Assembly (NCBI GenBank): GCA_035636095.1
Contig: DASPZU010000053.1
Location: 1 to 64,000, forward strand
Origin: Gp7-AA10 sp035636095
GTDB taxonomy: Bacteria > Acidobacteriota > Thermoanaerobaculia > Gp7-AA8
Length of the DNA: 64,000 nt
Direction: 5' to 3'
Part shown: positions 18,191 through 26,704 of the stretch, piece after piece
Position numbering within the stretch: position 1 is the first letter of the stretch
Layout: each line of letters begins with the position of its first letter
Position numbers and translations under genes: made by a program
Notes under the pieces: model-generated
The model's database searches: none
What the model saw: the letters and a program-made list of their open reading frames with translations, nothing else
Told to the model about the DNA's origin: nothing

Positions 18191-20185
18191 TCACTTCGAA
18201 GTACCGACCAACAGGAAGGTTCGGTTTCCACCTGTCGACGAAACCGTCAAGGTGCATGTCTCTGTATTCGGGCTCAATTGACCCTTGAAGGTGACTCCTA
18301 TTGGCAGCGATTCGCATTGATTGAGAGTAATAATCGGTGGAACAGTAGGTCCGACGGTAAAGTCCGGACATCCGGCGCCCGTAAGGGCAGTGCCCGTAAT
18401 GTCCATTGGCGCCGTGCCGACGTTTACGATTGCTACGGTCTGCGTGGCCGACGGTGTAACAGCAGTGCCTGGGAACGGTGGCGCAGGAGCGACATTTGGC
18501 GTAATCGTCGCCTGGAATGGCTGGAAGGTGGCCGGATTCGCAAAGATGAGCGGCACATTGTTCGGATTCACGATCAGGGCGTTGTTGGCGGTATCCGTGC
18601 AGCCGGTTGTCGCGCTGGTGTAGACAACCGTGAACGCCGTCGGCGCCAGCGCATTTCCGCCGGCCGGACATGACACCGTTGACAGTTGGATCGTCGGCGG
18701 AATCTGAACGGTAAACGTCGTGGTGCCGTTAGGATTGACAACCGTTGCGGTAACGTTCGCGGTCACGCCACCAATCGTGATGCGCGGGAAGCCGAGCGCA
18801 TTGAGAACCGTGATCAACGCGGTGCCACCCAGCGTGTTCGGATTCGAAATGTTGATGATGAGCGGCTTGGGCGTGCGGAAGATGAACGCCGGCCCGGTCG
18901 CGCTGTCGCCGTTCTCGGTGTTCGTTACGATGATTGGACCCGTAACGTCACTGCAGCTCGTGAGATTCACGCCGATCGTTTGAACGATGACCTCCGAGCC
19001 GGCAACGCTGATCACCTGCGCGGCGACGCCGGCCACGCTCACCGCCAATGGGTCATCGAAGCCGACGCCGTCGATCTTGATGCGCGTGCCGCCGGTGAAC
19101 GGACCTTCGGTCGGGCCGGCAGTCGTGATCACCATCTTCGGTGTGTAGCGGAACTGAATTGGTGACGATGCGGTTGTACCGGAGCCAACGTTTCTGACAG
19201 TGACAGAAACGGGCCCGGTGACAACGCCGGAGCCGCCAGGCGCGGTGTCGCTGGCGCGCGGACTCATGACGATGATGTTGTCGAAGTTGATACTGATGAC
19301 CTGCGCTTCAGCCGAACCAAAGAACACCTGCACGGGCGTCTGGAACGCATCGCCGAAGATGGTGACGCGCGTGCCACCGCCAATCGGGCCGGATGTCGGC
19401 TGCAGCGATCGGATCACGGGGGTGAGAACTGCGAGCTGGTACGTGAAGCCGCCCGTCTTGACCACGCGCTGTTCGCCGGCCGTTCCCGCCTGTGTAATGA
19501 CGATGATGTCGGTCGCTTTTGTCTGGGTGGTCGCCAGGTTGATCGGAGGCGTGATGACGACGATCTGAGTCGTTGTCGAGGAGGCGACGAACGCCTCCTT
19601 CGGATTGCCGTCACCGATATCGAAGAGCACCCGCACCGGCGTGCGGAAGTTCGTGCCGGTGATGGTCACTTGAGTACCGCCGGCGGGTGGTCCGGTCGCC
19701 GGCGCTACGGCCGTGATCGTCGGAATCGTCCCCGAAGGTGGCGGTGTCGTCGGCTGGATTGAGAACGTGATGTCGATCGATTTGGTAGCGCTCCCCACCG
19801 CCGCGATGACAGTTGCGGTGCCGGGCGCCGGCGCCGTCAGGGTCGCAGTCGCAGCACCGCCGCTCGTGATCTTGATCGTGTTGTTCGTGCCGGAATCCGC
19901 GAAGGTGCCGAAGTTTGTCGTGAACTGCACCGCGGTGCCATTCGGCACGTTCTGATTGTTCTCGGTCACCCTGGCCGTGATGGTGACGTTCGAGTTCACC
20001 AGCGGACTGGTATTCGAGGCGGTGAGGGTGATGGTCGGGTTCGTTGGCGGCGTCACTCCGCCACCAGGCGTGCCGCCCGGCCCGATCGGAGGCGGCGCTG
20101 TCGGCGACTCGCTCTTACATCCGGTGAGGATCAGTAGCAGCGCCAGAAGCGCGAATGTCAGTTTCCGCTGTCTCATATCGATCAT
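18191..20185 (-). CDS. Lipoprotein with bacterial Ig, IPT/TIG repeats and ASH-like domain
   Basis: 664 residues. The signal peptide ends in a lipobox, LTGC (Cys23). After a Pro/Gly linker comes a Big-1-like Ig domain (ITLTASNTSPLVNSNVTITA), then three IPT/TIG domains marked by PATGPPAGGTQVTITG, PTSGPIGGGTRVTIFG and PTEGPFTGGTRIKIDG. A further Ig-like region follows, and the C-terminus resembles an ASH/HYDIN-type domain (IVNVGTAPMDITG). It is probably exposed on the outer membrane or in the periplasm. Its position after pilQ and a second lipoprotein suggests a part in pilus secretin assembly or adhesion, but this rests on neighbourhood alone. Confidence 0.8.
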   Translation of the reverse strand: MIDMRQRKLTFALLALLLILTGCKSESPTAPPPIGPGGTPGGGVTPPTNPTITLTASNTSPLVNSNVTITARVTENNQNVPNGTAVQFTTNFGTFADSGTNNTIKITSGGAATATLTAPAPGTATVIAAVGSATKSIDITFSIQPTTPPPSGTIPTITAVAPATGPPAGGTQVTITGTNFRTPVRVLFDIGDGNPKEAFVASSTTTQIVVITPPINLATTQTKATDIIVITQAGTAGEQRVVKTGGFTYQLAVLTPVIRSLQPTSGPIGGGTRVTIFGDAFQTPVQVFFGSAEAQVISINFDNIIVMSPRASDTAPGGSGVVTGPVSVTVRNVGSGTTASSPIQFRYTPKMVITTAGPTEGPFTGGTRIKIDGVGFDDPLAVSVAGVAAQVISVAGSEVIVQTIGVNLTSCSDVTGPIIVTNTENGDSATGPAFIFRTPKPLIINISNPNTLGGTALITVLNALGFPRITIGGVTANVTATVVNPNGTTTFTVQIPPTIQLSTVSCPAGGNALAPTAFTVVYTSATTGCTDTANNALIVNPNNVPLIFANPATFQPFQATITPNVAPAPPFPGTAVTPSATQTVAIVNVGTAPMDITGTALTGAGCPDFTVGPTVPPIITLNQCESLPIGVTFKGQLSPNTETCTLTVSSTGGNRTFLLVGTSK

Positions 20186-20223
20186 AGAAAACCCCCGTCA
20201 ACTCCATCCACCCAATCGAGCGG

Positions 20224-20823
20224 CTAGAAGCATCCACCGCACGAGAAGCAGAAATCGAGTGTCATTCGCGTGTTGCCCGAGACGCGTTCGCCCGCGAGCG
20301 TTGTTCCGAACAACTCCAGAGTCACGTCCAGCGAGATGATCGGCCTTCCAGTTTCCGGATCGCGTCCGCCGTTCTCCGGCTTCAGCGCCGCGAACGGCGC
20401 CAGATTGATCGCGTTGGCGTCGAAGAGCGCAAAATTGGTCCCTTCGGCGGTCGAGTTGATGCCTACCAGAGTGGACGTCGACCGGACGAACGGTGCCGGA
20501 ACGAGGTGGCCACCGTCCGCGCGGTTGTACGAGACGCGGTAGCGATCAATCTTCACCTGGTTGAGATCGATCGGCGTGAGCCTCGGATTGGTAGACGGTG
20601 GCTGGAGCTGCAATGCCAGGATATGCACGACGGCAGTGTTTCCCTGGCACTTCTGCGAACCGATGATGTCACCGTTCAAATCGATCTGACGCAGGATCTG
20701 CGTGTTGGTCACGATCAGATCGACGGGTGAACTTTGTCTGTTGATGTCATTGCACGAGCCGCCGGCCAGCAGCACCACCACCGCTGCGGCTACCAGCGCG
20801 ACTCTTTTCCGGTTGCGGTTCAT
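20224..20823 (-). CDS. Lipoprotein of unknown function downstream of pilQ
   Basis: 199 residues with a good ribosome site (GGGAGGAG). The signal peptide ends GGSC with Cys24 as the lipidated residue. The rest has beta-rich patterns and ends in CFSCGGCF, four aromatic or glycine-spaced cysteines that could form disulfides or bind metal. No family is recognised. It starts 18 bases after pilQ, within the pilus operon. Confidence 0.7.
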   Translation of the reverse strand: MNRNRKRVALVAAAVVVLLAGGSCNDINRQSSPVDLIVTNTQILRQIDLNGDIIGSQKCQGNTAVVHILALQLQPPSTNPRLTPIDLNQVKIDRYRVSYNRADGGHLVPAPFVRSTSTLVGINSTAEGTNFALFDANAINLAPFAALKPENGGRDPETGRPIISLDVTLELFGTTLAGERVSGNTRMTLDFCFSCGGCF

Positions 20824-20841
20824 TCCACTCCTCCCGTCCGA

Positions 20842-23256
20842 CTACGAAGTGCGCACAATGTGCGGCGTGATGAAGATCAACAGTTCCTGATGCGTTGAGT
20901 TGATGTTGTGGCTCTTGAACAGGTTGCCGATGATCGGAATCTGATAAAGGAACGGCAACCGGTCCTGCACGGACGTGTCGTTGGTCTGATAGATGCCGGC
21001 GATCACCGCTGTTCCACCGTCGCGAACCATCAGCTTGGTCGACGCTCGGCGCGTCGCGATCGATGGTCCCGGCGCCTCGGCTGCCTGAACACCCGGATCG
21101 TTCTTCTGGACCGAGATATCCATGATGACCGTGCCCGCCTCCGTGATCTGGGGCGTGACAGAAAGACTCAACGTCGCATCGACGTAGGTGACGGTGGTGG
21201 TGAAGTTGATGCGCGTCTGGAACGGAATCTGAGTACCGGCTTGGATCTGCGCCGAGACGTTGTCCTGCGTCTGAATGCGAGGTGCGGCGATGACCCGCGC
21301 CGACGATTCCTGCTCCGCGGCGTTCAACGCCACATCGAGCGTGAATGTGCCCAGGACGTTGCCTAGGGAGAAGGAGAGGACAGGGTTGCCGGCCGCAAAG
21401 TCGAACGGCCCCCCGATGGCGTCGACGCGGCTCGGGAAGACCAAACCTGTTCCGGTTCCGACGGAAGGATCGAGCGTCCCACGGAATCCCCAGTTGAAGC
21501 CGTATTGCTGCAGGAAGCTCTGCGTCGTTTCGACAACGCGTGCTTCGATGACCACCTGGCGATTCGCGACATCGACGGAGTCGATGAGATTGCGCATCGT
21601 CTGCAGGTAGGCTGGGATCTCGCTGATGATCAACTGATTGGTCCGCTGATCGACGATGATGCGGGCGCGCGGCGAAGCCAGCTCTTTGAGCAGGCCCGAG
21701 ACGTCGCCCGCTCGCGCGTAGGACAGCTTGAAGCTGACTGTCGTCAGCGGCACATTGAGCCGCTCCTCTTCCTGGAAACGCCGGTTGGCGGCCGCCTCTT
21801 CAGAGAGACGCGACAGCGTGCCGACGCGCATCACATTTCCTTCCAGCACGTACGACAGTCCGTTCTGACGCAGGATCAGATCGAGGGCCTGGTCCCACGG
21901 AACGTCGACGAAATCGACGGTTACCGATCCCGAGACATTCGGATCGACGGCGATGTTCAGCCCGGTCAGTTGCGCGAAGGTCCGCAGCACATCCTTGATG
22001 TCGGCGTCCTTCAAGTTGAGCGAAATCGGCTCGCCGGTGAACACCTTTTCGCCTGCGCTCAACTGCCGCGAGCCGCCGGCGGCCAGCGGGTTGACTGCCT
22101 GTGACGGCTCGCTGAAAACGTTTTCCGTACTCGACGGCGCCGGCACCGGTTGCGCCGGCTGCGGCTGAGAAAGCGGAGTGGGCGTGCGCCGTGACCGGGG
22201 AGCGGGCGGGGGCGGAGCCTGATCCTGGGCGTGGATGATCGCGGTTGCGCCTTGCGACGCATCTTGCGGCAACTTCCAGGTTGCCGTGTCCGCCACAGCG
22301 GGAACTTGCGAGACGATGTCGGTCGGCTTCGCCGGCTCCATCTTGGGCGCCGCGGCAACCTTCACCTCGGGAGCAGGCGCCGGCGCCGCGACAGTTTTCG
22401 GCGCTTCGCCGAACGTCACGTGCAGCTTGTCGCCGCTCTTGGTGATGTTGTAAGCGATCGGCTTGGAAAGATCGATGACGACGCGGGCGACATCATCCTT
22501 GAACTGTCCCGCGCGAATGCTCTTCACGAGCCAATCGTCGACATTGGTGCTCTTGGCCGCCTTGTTCTTGATGCCGGGAAAGTCGATGACGATACGGGCC
22601 GGCTTATCGAGCTTGAACGCGCTGTAATTCGCGTCGCCGTTGGTCGCGATCTGAACATCCATCGCATCGCCTTTGCCCGCAGTTTCGATCTTCTTGAGCA
22701 GCGTGGCTTTTACGGACGAAACCGGTTCGATCCTGATTGTGGATTCGACCGGCGCGGGAGCGACGGCCGCCGGCGTCTCGATCTTCGGCACAGGCGGCGC
22801 TTCGACAACTGCAGGAGCCGGAAGCGTGATGACGACCGAATTGCCTTCGGCCGAGGCTTGCGGCGTTCCGCCACCCGACAGGCGCACGGTGACGCGCGTC
22901 AGCCGGCCACCCATCTCAGTGACTTCATCGGCCGTGACTGCGCTGACACCGGCCGGGAGGAGCGTTGGCATGGTCAGGGAAGCCGCTTTGGTCGTGCCGG
23001 AGAGGTCAACCACAAACTGATCGGGCGTGGGGCTGAGGGATGTGAACGCCGGCGCTCCGCTGGTTTTCAGAATGACCTGCGGCGCCGCCGATGCTCCGGT
23101 TTCGATCGCATTCAGGACCATGGCTGTCGCTTCGGCAGGTGCCGGCTGCGGTGCTGGACTGGCCGGCTTGCGGTGTCTCCACCACGACGCGGACGCACCT
23201 CCGGCGCACAGGACGAGCATGCTTGCGATCAGCAGGATTCGCTGGACTCTTCTCAT
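20842..23256 (-). CDS. pilQ: Type IV pilus secretin PilQ
   Basis: About 804 residues from MRRVQRILLIASML, chosen for GGTGGGA about seven bases upstream; MVKVGSMRR six codons earlier is an alternative. The chain contains a signal peptide, two AMIN domains (~60-150 and ~220-310), a Pro/Ala linker, a secretin N-terminal STN domain (ISLNLKDADIKDVLRTFAQL), an N1-type domain (VPLTTVSFKLSYARAGDVSG) and the secretin barrel region (SSARVIAAPRIQTQDNVSAQ, and ITPHIVR at the end). It forms the outer-membrane pore through which pili pass. It is the last of pilMNOPQ. Confidence 0.95.
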   Translation of the reverse strand: MRRVQRILLIASMLVLCAGGASASWWRHRKPASPAPQPAPAEATAMVLNAIETGASAAPQVILKTSGAPAFTSLSPTPDQFVVDLSGTTKAASLTMPTLLPAGVSAVTADEVTEMGGRLTRVTVRLSGGGTPQASAEGNSVVITLPAPAVVEAPPVPKIETPAAVAPAPVESTIRIEPVSSVKATLLKKIETAGKGDAMDVQIATNGDANYSAFKLDKPARIVIDFPGIKNKAAKSTNVDDWLVKSIRAGQFKDDVARVVIDLSKPIAYNITKSGDKLHVTFGEAPKTVAAPAPAPEVKVAAAPKMEPAKPTDIVSQVPAVADTATWKLPQDASQGATAIIHAQDQAPPPPAPRSRRTPTPLSQPQPAQPVPAPSSTENVFSEPSQAVNPLAAGGSRQLSAGEKVFTGEPISLNLKDADIKDVLRTFAQLTGLNIAVDPNVSGSVTVDFVDVPWDQALDLILRQNGLSYVLEGNVMRVGTLSRLSEEAAANRRFQEEERLNVPLTTVSFKLSYARAGDVSGLLKELASPRARIIVDQRTNQLIISEIPAYLQTMRNLIDSVDVANRQVVIEARVVETTQSFLQQYGFNWGFRGTLDPSVGTGTGLVFPSRVDAIGGPFDFAAGNPVLSFSLGNVLGTFTLDVALNAAEQESSARVIAAPRIQTQDNVSAQIQAGTQIPFQTRINFTTTVTYVDATLSLSVTPQITEAGTVIMDISVQKNDPGVQAAEAPGPSIATRRASTKLMVRDGGTAVIAGIYQTNDTSVQDRLPFLYQIPIIGNLFKSHNINSTHQELLIFITPHIVRTS

Positions 23257-23306
23257 ACTTCCCACCTTCACCATCTCACGGCCCTCCACGCACCTCACCC
23301 AGCACG

Positions 23307-23876
23307 CTATTTCCTCTGAGCCTCAGGGGTAAGATCCTTGACCACTTCGCGGAAACGTTCGATTCGAGTCGGGTCGTTGACCTCCTGCCGGAAAACAACG
23401 GAGGAGGGCGTTATGCGGACCACTTCGCCGTCAAGGACTTTGTCGCCAACCCGGATGAGATAACCCTTGTTGTCCGGCCCGTTGATCATTGCGACCAGAC
23501 CCTGCTGCTTCGTTCGCACGATGCCTTGCAGCTTGATTTCATCGATCAGGAATCCCGGCGGCCCAGGAAGGCGCTGGCCAGGCTGGAGTTTCGGCGCCGG
23601 TCCGATCAGGGACTGGAACGGATCGCGGCGGCCCTGCGGATCGTAGTGATACTGCTCGCCGATGCCCGGTCCCTCCAGGATTTCCTGCAGGACCTCCTGG
23701 ACGTTCCCCGTTCCGGTCGTTCCGGTCGTTCCGGTCGTCGTGGTTCTCGCCGTGGCAGTCGTGGTAGTGGTGGCGGTCGATCCGCCGCCCGGCCGCCCAC
23801 CGGGAGCTTGCGCGAAGACCGCCGCGATGGCGGCGGTGACGATCAGCATCGAGTAGACAATGCGAAGATGCTTCAT
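23307..23876 (-). CDS. pilP: Type IV pilus assembly protein PilP
   Basis: 189 residues. A signal peptide is followed by a Thr/Gly-rich linker (residues ~33-57, mostly Thr) and a PilP beta-sandwich domain with YDPQGRRDPFQSL, IKLQGIVR, VGDKVLDGEVVRI and a C-terminal VVKDL. It links the PilN/PilO inner-membrane complex to PilQ. The Thr-rich stretch is unusual in composition. No lipobox Cys is seen, unlike the classical PilP lipoprotein of pseudomonads. Confidence 0.9.
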   Translation of the reverse strand: MKHLRIVYSMLIVTAAIAAVFAQAPGGRPGGGSTATTTTTATARTTTTGTTGTTGTGNVQEVLQEILEGPGIGEQYHYDPQGRRDPFQSLIGPAPKLQPGQRLPGPPGFLIDEIKLQGIVRTKQQGLVAMINGPDNKGYLIRVGDKVLDGEVVRITPSSVVFRQEVNDPTRIERFREVVKDLTPEAQRK

Positions 23877-23879
23877 CGC

Positions 23880-24515
23880 CTATGTGCCTCCACTCTTCGG
23901 AGCCGCGCCGCCGGCCGCCGGCTTGTTGGTCGGCGGCGGCGCCGCGCTCGGCTCGACGTACACAAACGTTTTCGCCACGAACTCCGATGTGACGGTGCGG
24001 TCGACCTGGTTTGAGAGCGCCTGAATGTTGATCTGCTCGACGTTCATGATGCGCGAGAAGTTGCTCAGGCGATTAAACAGAATCGCGAGGTTGTGATACC
24101 GCCCATCGACCGAGATCGTGATCGGCCACTCGGCGTACGGGTCGCCACCCTGGGCCGGCGCGATCTTCGGGAACGTCATTTTGTGCAGGACGAAGTCACC
24201 CTGGTCGACCAACGACTTGATCTTCTTGATGATCTCTTCGGTGTTGCGCGTCGAGGGCAGAATGCGGCGCAGTTTTTCGAGCTCGAGCTCGAGACGATGG
24301 ACTTCTTCACGGAATTGTGGGAGTTTTCGCTGCGCCGAGCGGCCCTGCTCGATCTTGGTGTCGAGGTCCTTGATCTGCGACTCCGCGGCCTTGATCTGAC
24401 TCTTGGTGTCTTCAATCCACAAATAGTCAGCGCCCCAGACCAGACCGGCGGCCAGGACCACACCGATGGCTAGTCCGTAGTACCACGGCTTTCCTTCGAG
24501 TGAAATCGCAGCCAT
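23880..24515 (-). CDS. pilO: Type IV pilus assembly protein PilO
   Basis: 211 residues with one N-terminal membrane segment (YGLAIGVVLAAGLVWGADYL), a coiled coil (KAAESQIKDLDTKIEQGRSA) and a ferredoxin-like periplasmic domain (ITISVDGRYHNLAILFNRLS). It pairs with PilN in the inner-membrane alignment subcomplex. It starts 12 bases after pilN and ends three bases before pilP. The last ~20 residues are Pro/Ala-rich. Confidence 0.92.
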   Translation of the reverse strand: MAAISLEGKPWYYGLAIGVVLAAGLVWGADYLWIEDTKSQIKAAESQIKDLDTKIEQGRSAQRKLPQFREEVHRLELELEKLRRILPSTRNTEEIIKKIKSLVDQGDFVLHKMTFPKIAPAQGGDPYAEWPITISVDGRYHNLAILFNRLSNFSRIMNVEQINIQALSNQVDRTVTSEFVAKTFVYVEPSAAPPPTNKPAAGGAAPKSGGT

Positions 24516-24527
24516 CTCGATCGTCTC

Positions 24528-25199
24528 CTACCGCTTCGTCGCCGAACCCGTGGTGGTTGTCGTGCCTGTTGTTCCGGTCCCGGTAGCAGTGCCGGGCGCT
24601 CCTGCCTCGCTCTTCGGCGCATAAGCGAAGTGGAAAGTCATGTCGAATTGATAGACGGGGGGAACCACCGTCACCTGACTCATCGAGCTCAGATCAGGCT
24701 CCTCGAAGAGCGGATCTTTCTTGATGGCCTCCACGAAATTGGCAATCGCGTTCGGATTGAGACCGCGCCCCGTGAGCGTGATCAGGCCGCCGCTCATATT
24801 CATCTTGTCGAGCCAGACCAGATCGGGAAGGTCCTGGCTGACGCGGTCCATGATCTTGACCGGTCCCTTCTGGTTCAGCTTCAGTTGATTGATCAGATCG
24901 ATGCGGCGTTGCAGGCTGTCCTTGCGGCGCTGATACTCCTCGACCTCTTTAATGATGGATTCGAGGCGCTGCGCTTCGACGGTCTTGGCCGCCACTTGAT
25001 CGCGGAGATCGCTGAGCCTGTTCCGCTCGATGACCCACCAACCGCCGCCGACGACTACGCCGATGGCAAGCCCCGCGATGATCAGCATTGTATTGAGGTT
25101 GCTTGGCCCCGCCACGGCGATTGCAGCCGCCGCTGCCCCCGGAGCCGCCCCGGCTCCGCGGACCGCCCGCCCTTCCCGTACCAAGTTGATCTTAATCAA
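24528..25199 (-). CDS. pilN: Type IV pilus assembly protein PilN
   Basis: 223 residues. The cytoplasmic N-terminus IKINLV is the PilM-binding motif (INLLP-type in the family). An Ala/Gly-rich stretch, a membrane segment (LIIAGLAIGVVVGGGWWVI), a coiled coil and a ferredoxin-like domain follow. The start is a TTG whose bases overlap the pilM stop (TTGA). The C-terminus is a Thr/Gly-rich tail resembling the PilP linker. Confidence 0.92.
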   Translation of the reverse strand: MIKINLVREGRAVRGAGAAPGAAAAAIAVAGPSNLNTMLIIAGLAIGVVVGGGWWVIERNRLSDLRDQVAAKTVEAQRLESIIKEVEEYQRRKDSLQRRIDLINQLKLNQKGPVKIMDRVSQDLPDLVWLDKMNMSGGLITLTGRGLNPNAIANFVEAIKKDPLFEEPDLSSMSQVTVVPPVYQFDMTFHFAYAPKSEAGAPGTATGTGTTGTTTTTGSATKR

Positions 25200-26251
25200 G
25201 CGTCCCCCAACTTCCTGATCGCCAGGCCGACTGCCACCGCCATGCTCGGCCCGATTTCAGCCAACTCTTCGGGGTTGAATTGCTTTTCGTCGACCGTGAT
25301 CCTCTGGAAGGGGTCCATGATGTTGACGGCCAGGCCGAACTTATCGCGCAGGATGGCGTCGAGATTCAGAACGCCTGAGCCGCCGCCGGAAAGTACGATT
25401 TCATTGACGCGATCCGCGCCGGAGGTCGCCGTGAAGAAGTCGAGTGTCTTTCGCAGCTCGCCTGCGAAATCTTCGGAGACCGAATTCAGAATCGGAATGA
25501 CCTGCTGGATGGTCTGGTCACCGACCTGCTTGCCTCGCTTGAGGTCTTCGGCCTGTTCGAAGGAGAGGCTCATCTCGCGCTGAATCGCGTCAGTGTATTG
25601 ATTGCCTCCGAAGGTGATGTCGCGCCAGAAAAGCGAAGCCGATCCCGACAGAACGTTGACGTTGGTGACCGACGCGCCGACGTTGACGAGCGCCAGGGTC
25701 TTGCCTTCATCGACGTTGTAGTTCATCTCGTAGCAGTTCTGCAGCGCGAAGGCGTCGACGTCCACCAGCACGGCGTTCTTGCCGGTCTGGGTGATCACCG
25801 ATGTGTAGTCGTTGATCTTTTCTTTTTTGACCGCCACCAGGATGACGTCGATGTTGTCGCCGGTGCCCGGTGTGGTGAGCGGAACATAATCAAGGTTGAC
25901 ATCATTGATGTCGAACGGAATGTATTGCTCCGCTTCCCATTGAATGGATTCCGCCAGCTCCTCCGGAAGCATGGCCGGCAGAGTGATCTTTTTGATGATG
26001 ACGGAGTGGCCCGACAGCGACGTCGCGTAGTTGGAATTCTTGATCGCTTTTTCGTTGTTCAGCCGCGAGATCGTCTCGACCACCAGCGACGAGTCCATGA
26101 TCGACCCGTCGACGATGGCCTCGGGGGAAAGGCGCTCGATCCCCAGCTTGGCGAGTTCAAAGCCGCCCTTCCTCTCCTTCAGCTCGACTAATTTGACCGC
26201 TGAGGAGCCGATATCAAGACCGACGACATTTTTGCTCTTTGAGAAGAACAC
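25196..26251 (-). CDS. pilM: Type IV pilus assembly protein PilM, actin-like
   Basis: 351 residues from a GTG with GGTGAG upstream. The actin/FtsA-like nucleotide fold is marked by VVGLDIGSSAVKLVELK at the N-terminus, LVNVGASVTNV in the middle and LSGGGSGVLNLD near the end. It binds the PilN N-terminus on the cytoplasmic side. It is the first gene of the pilus operon and has a clear promoter about 60 bases upstream. Confidence 0.94.
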   Translation of the reverse strand: MFFSKSKNVVGLDIGSSAVKLVELKERKGGFELAKLGIERLSPEAIVDGSIMDSSLVVETISRLNNEKAIKNSNYATSLSGHSVIIKKITLPAMLPEELAESIQWEAEQYIPFDINDVNLDYVPLTTPGTGDNIDVILVAVKKEKINDYTSVITQTGKNAVLVDVDAFALQNCYEMNYNVDEGKTLALVNVGASVTNVNVLSGSASLFWRDITFGGNQYTDAIQREMSLSFEQAEDLKRGKQVGDQTIQQVIPILNSVSEDFAGELRKTLDFFTATSGADRVNEIVLSGGGSGVLNLDAILRDKFGLAVNIMDPFQRITVDEKQFNPEELAEIGPSMAVAVGLAIRKLGDA

Positions 26252-26309
26252 CGCTCACCCCATCCATCTCACTCACTTCTCGCTGGCTCACGATGTGAAA
26301 GGTGAATCA

Positions 26310-26338
26310 AAATTACAGGGTTTTATAAGTGGTGTCAA
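26310..26338 (-). promoter_or_regulatory. Sigma70-type promoter of the pilMNOPQ operon
   Basis: On the minus strand a perfect TTGACA (26333-26338) is followed after exactly 17 bases by TAATTT (26310-26315). The predicted transcript would start about 50 bases before the pilM GTG. The shared 179-base region is also the upstream region of rpmB on the plus strand, whose own promoter is less clear (possible TAAAAT near 26390). Confidence 0.75.
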
Positions 26339-26430
26339 CTCTAGAGGATTTAGTTAAATGAATCGATTACGCGCAATCGGCAACTTCGGTTAAAATCCAG
26401 CGCCCTTCGCGTTATTTAGGAGTTTAAAGC

Positions 26431-26625
26431 ATGGCCAAGAAGTGCGAGGTTTGCGGCAAGACGCCGGTGTTCGGGAACCGGATCAGCCACGCCCACAACG
26501 TCAGCAGCCGACGCTGGATGCCGAACCTGCAGCGCGTGCGCGTCAAAGTCGGCTCCAAAGTGCAGCGCATGAACGTTTGCACGCGGTGTTTGCGCAGCGG
26601 CAAGGTGAAAAAGGCAGCCCGATAG
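26431..26625 (+). CDS. rpmB: 50S ribosomal protein L28
   Basis: 64 residues with AGGAG eight bases upstream of the ATG. The sequence begins MAKKCEVCGKTP and contains SHAHNVSSRRWMPNLQRVRV and CTRCLRSGKV. The two Cys-x-x-Cys pairs show it is the zinc-binding (C+) form of L28. It is alone on the plus strand between the pilus promoter and the convergent rel gene. Its TAG stop is the outer end of a palindrome. Confidence 0.97.
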   Translation: MAKKCEVCGKTPVFGNRISHAHNVSSRRWMPNLQRVRVKVGSKVQRMNVCTRCLRSGKVKKAAR

Positions 26626-26704
26626 GGTTGCGAGGTCTCGGGGTTGCGGGGTCTCGGGGTGTGGAGCCGCGAGACCGCGCAACTGCGAGACGTCGAGACC
26701 CCTA
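26623..26704. repeat. Palindromic word repeat (GGTCTCG/GGTTGCG) from stop to stop
   Basis: The element runs exactly from the TAG of rpmB to the TAG of rel, and both ends read TAGGG into the element. The left arm alternates GGTTGCG and GGTCTCG words; the right arm carries CGAGACC and CGCAACT. The same two words recur in the sdhB-sdhA gap at 34315-34400. Confidence 0.8.
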
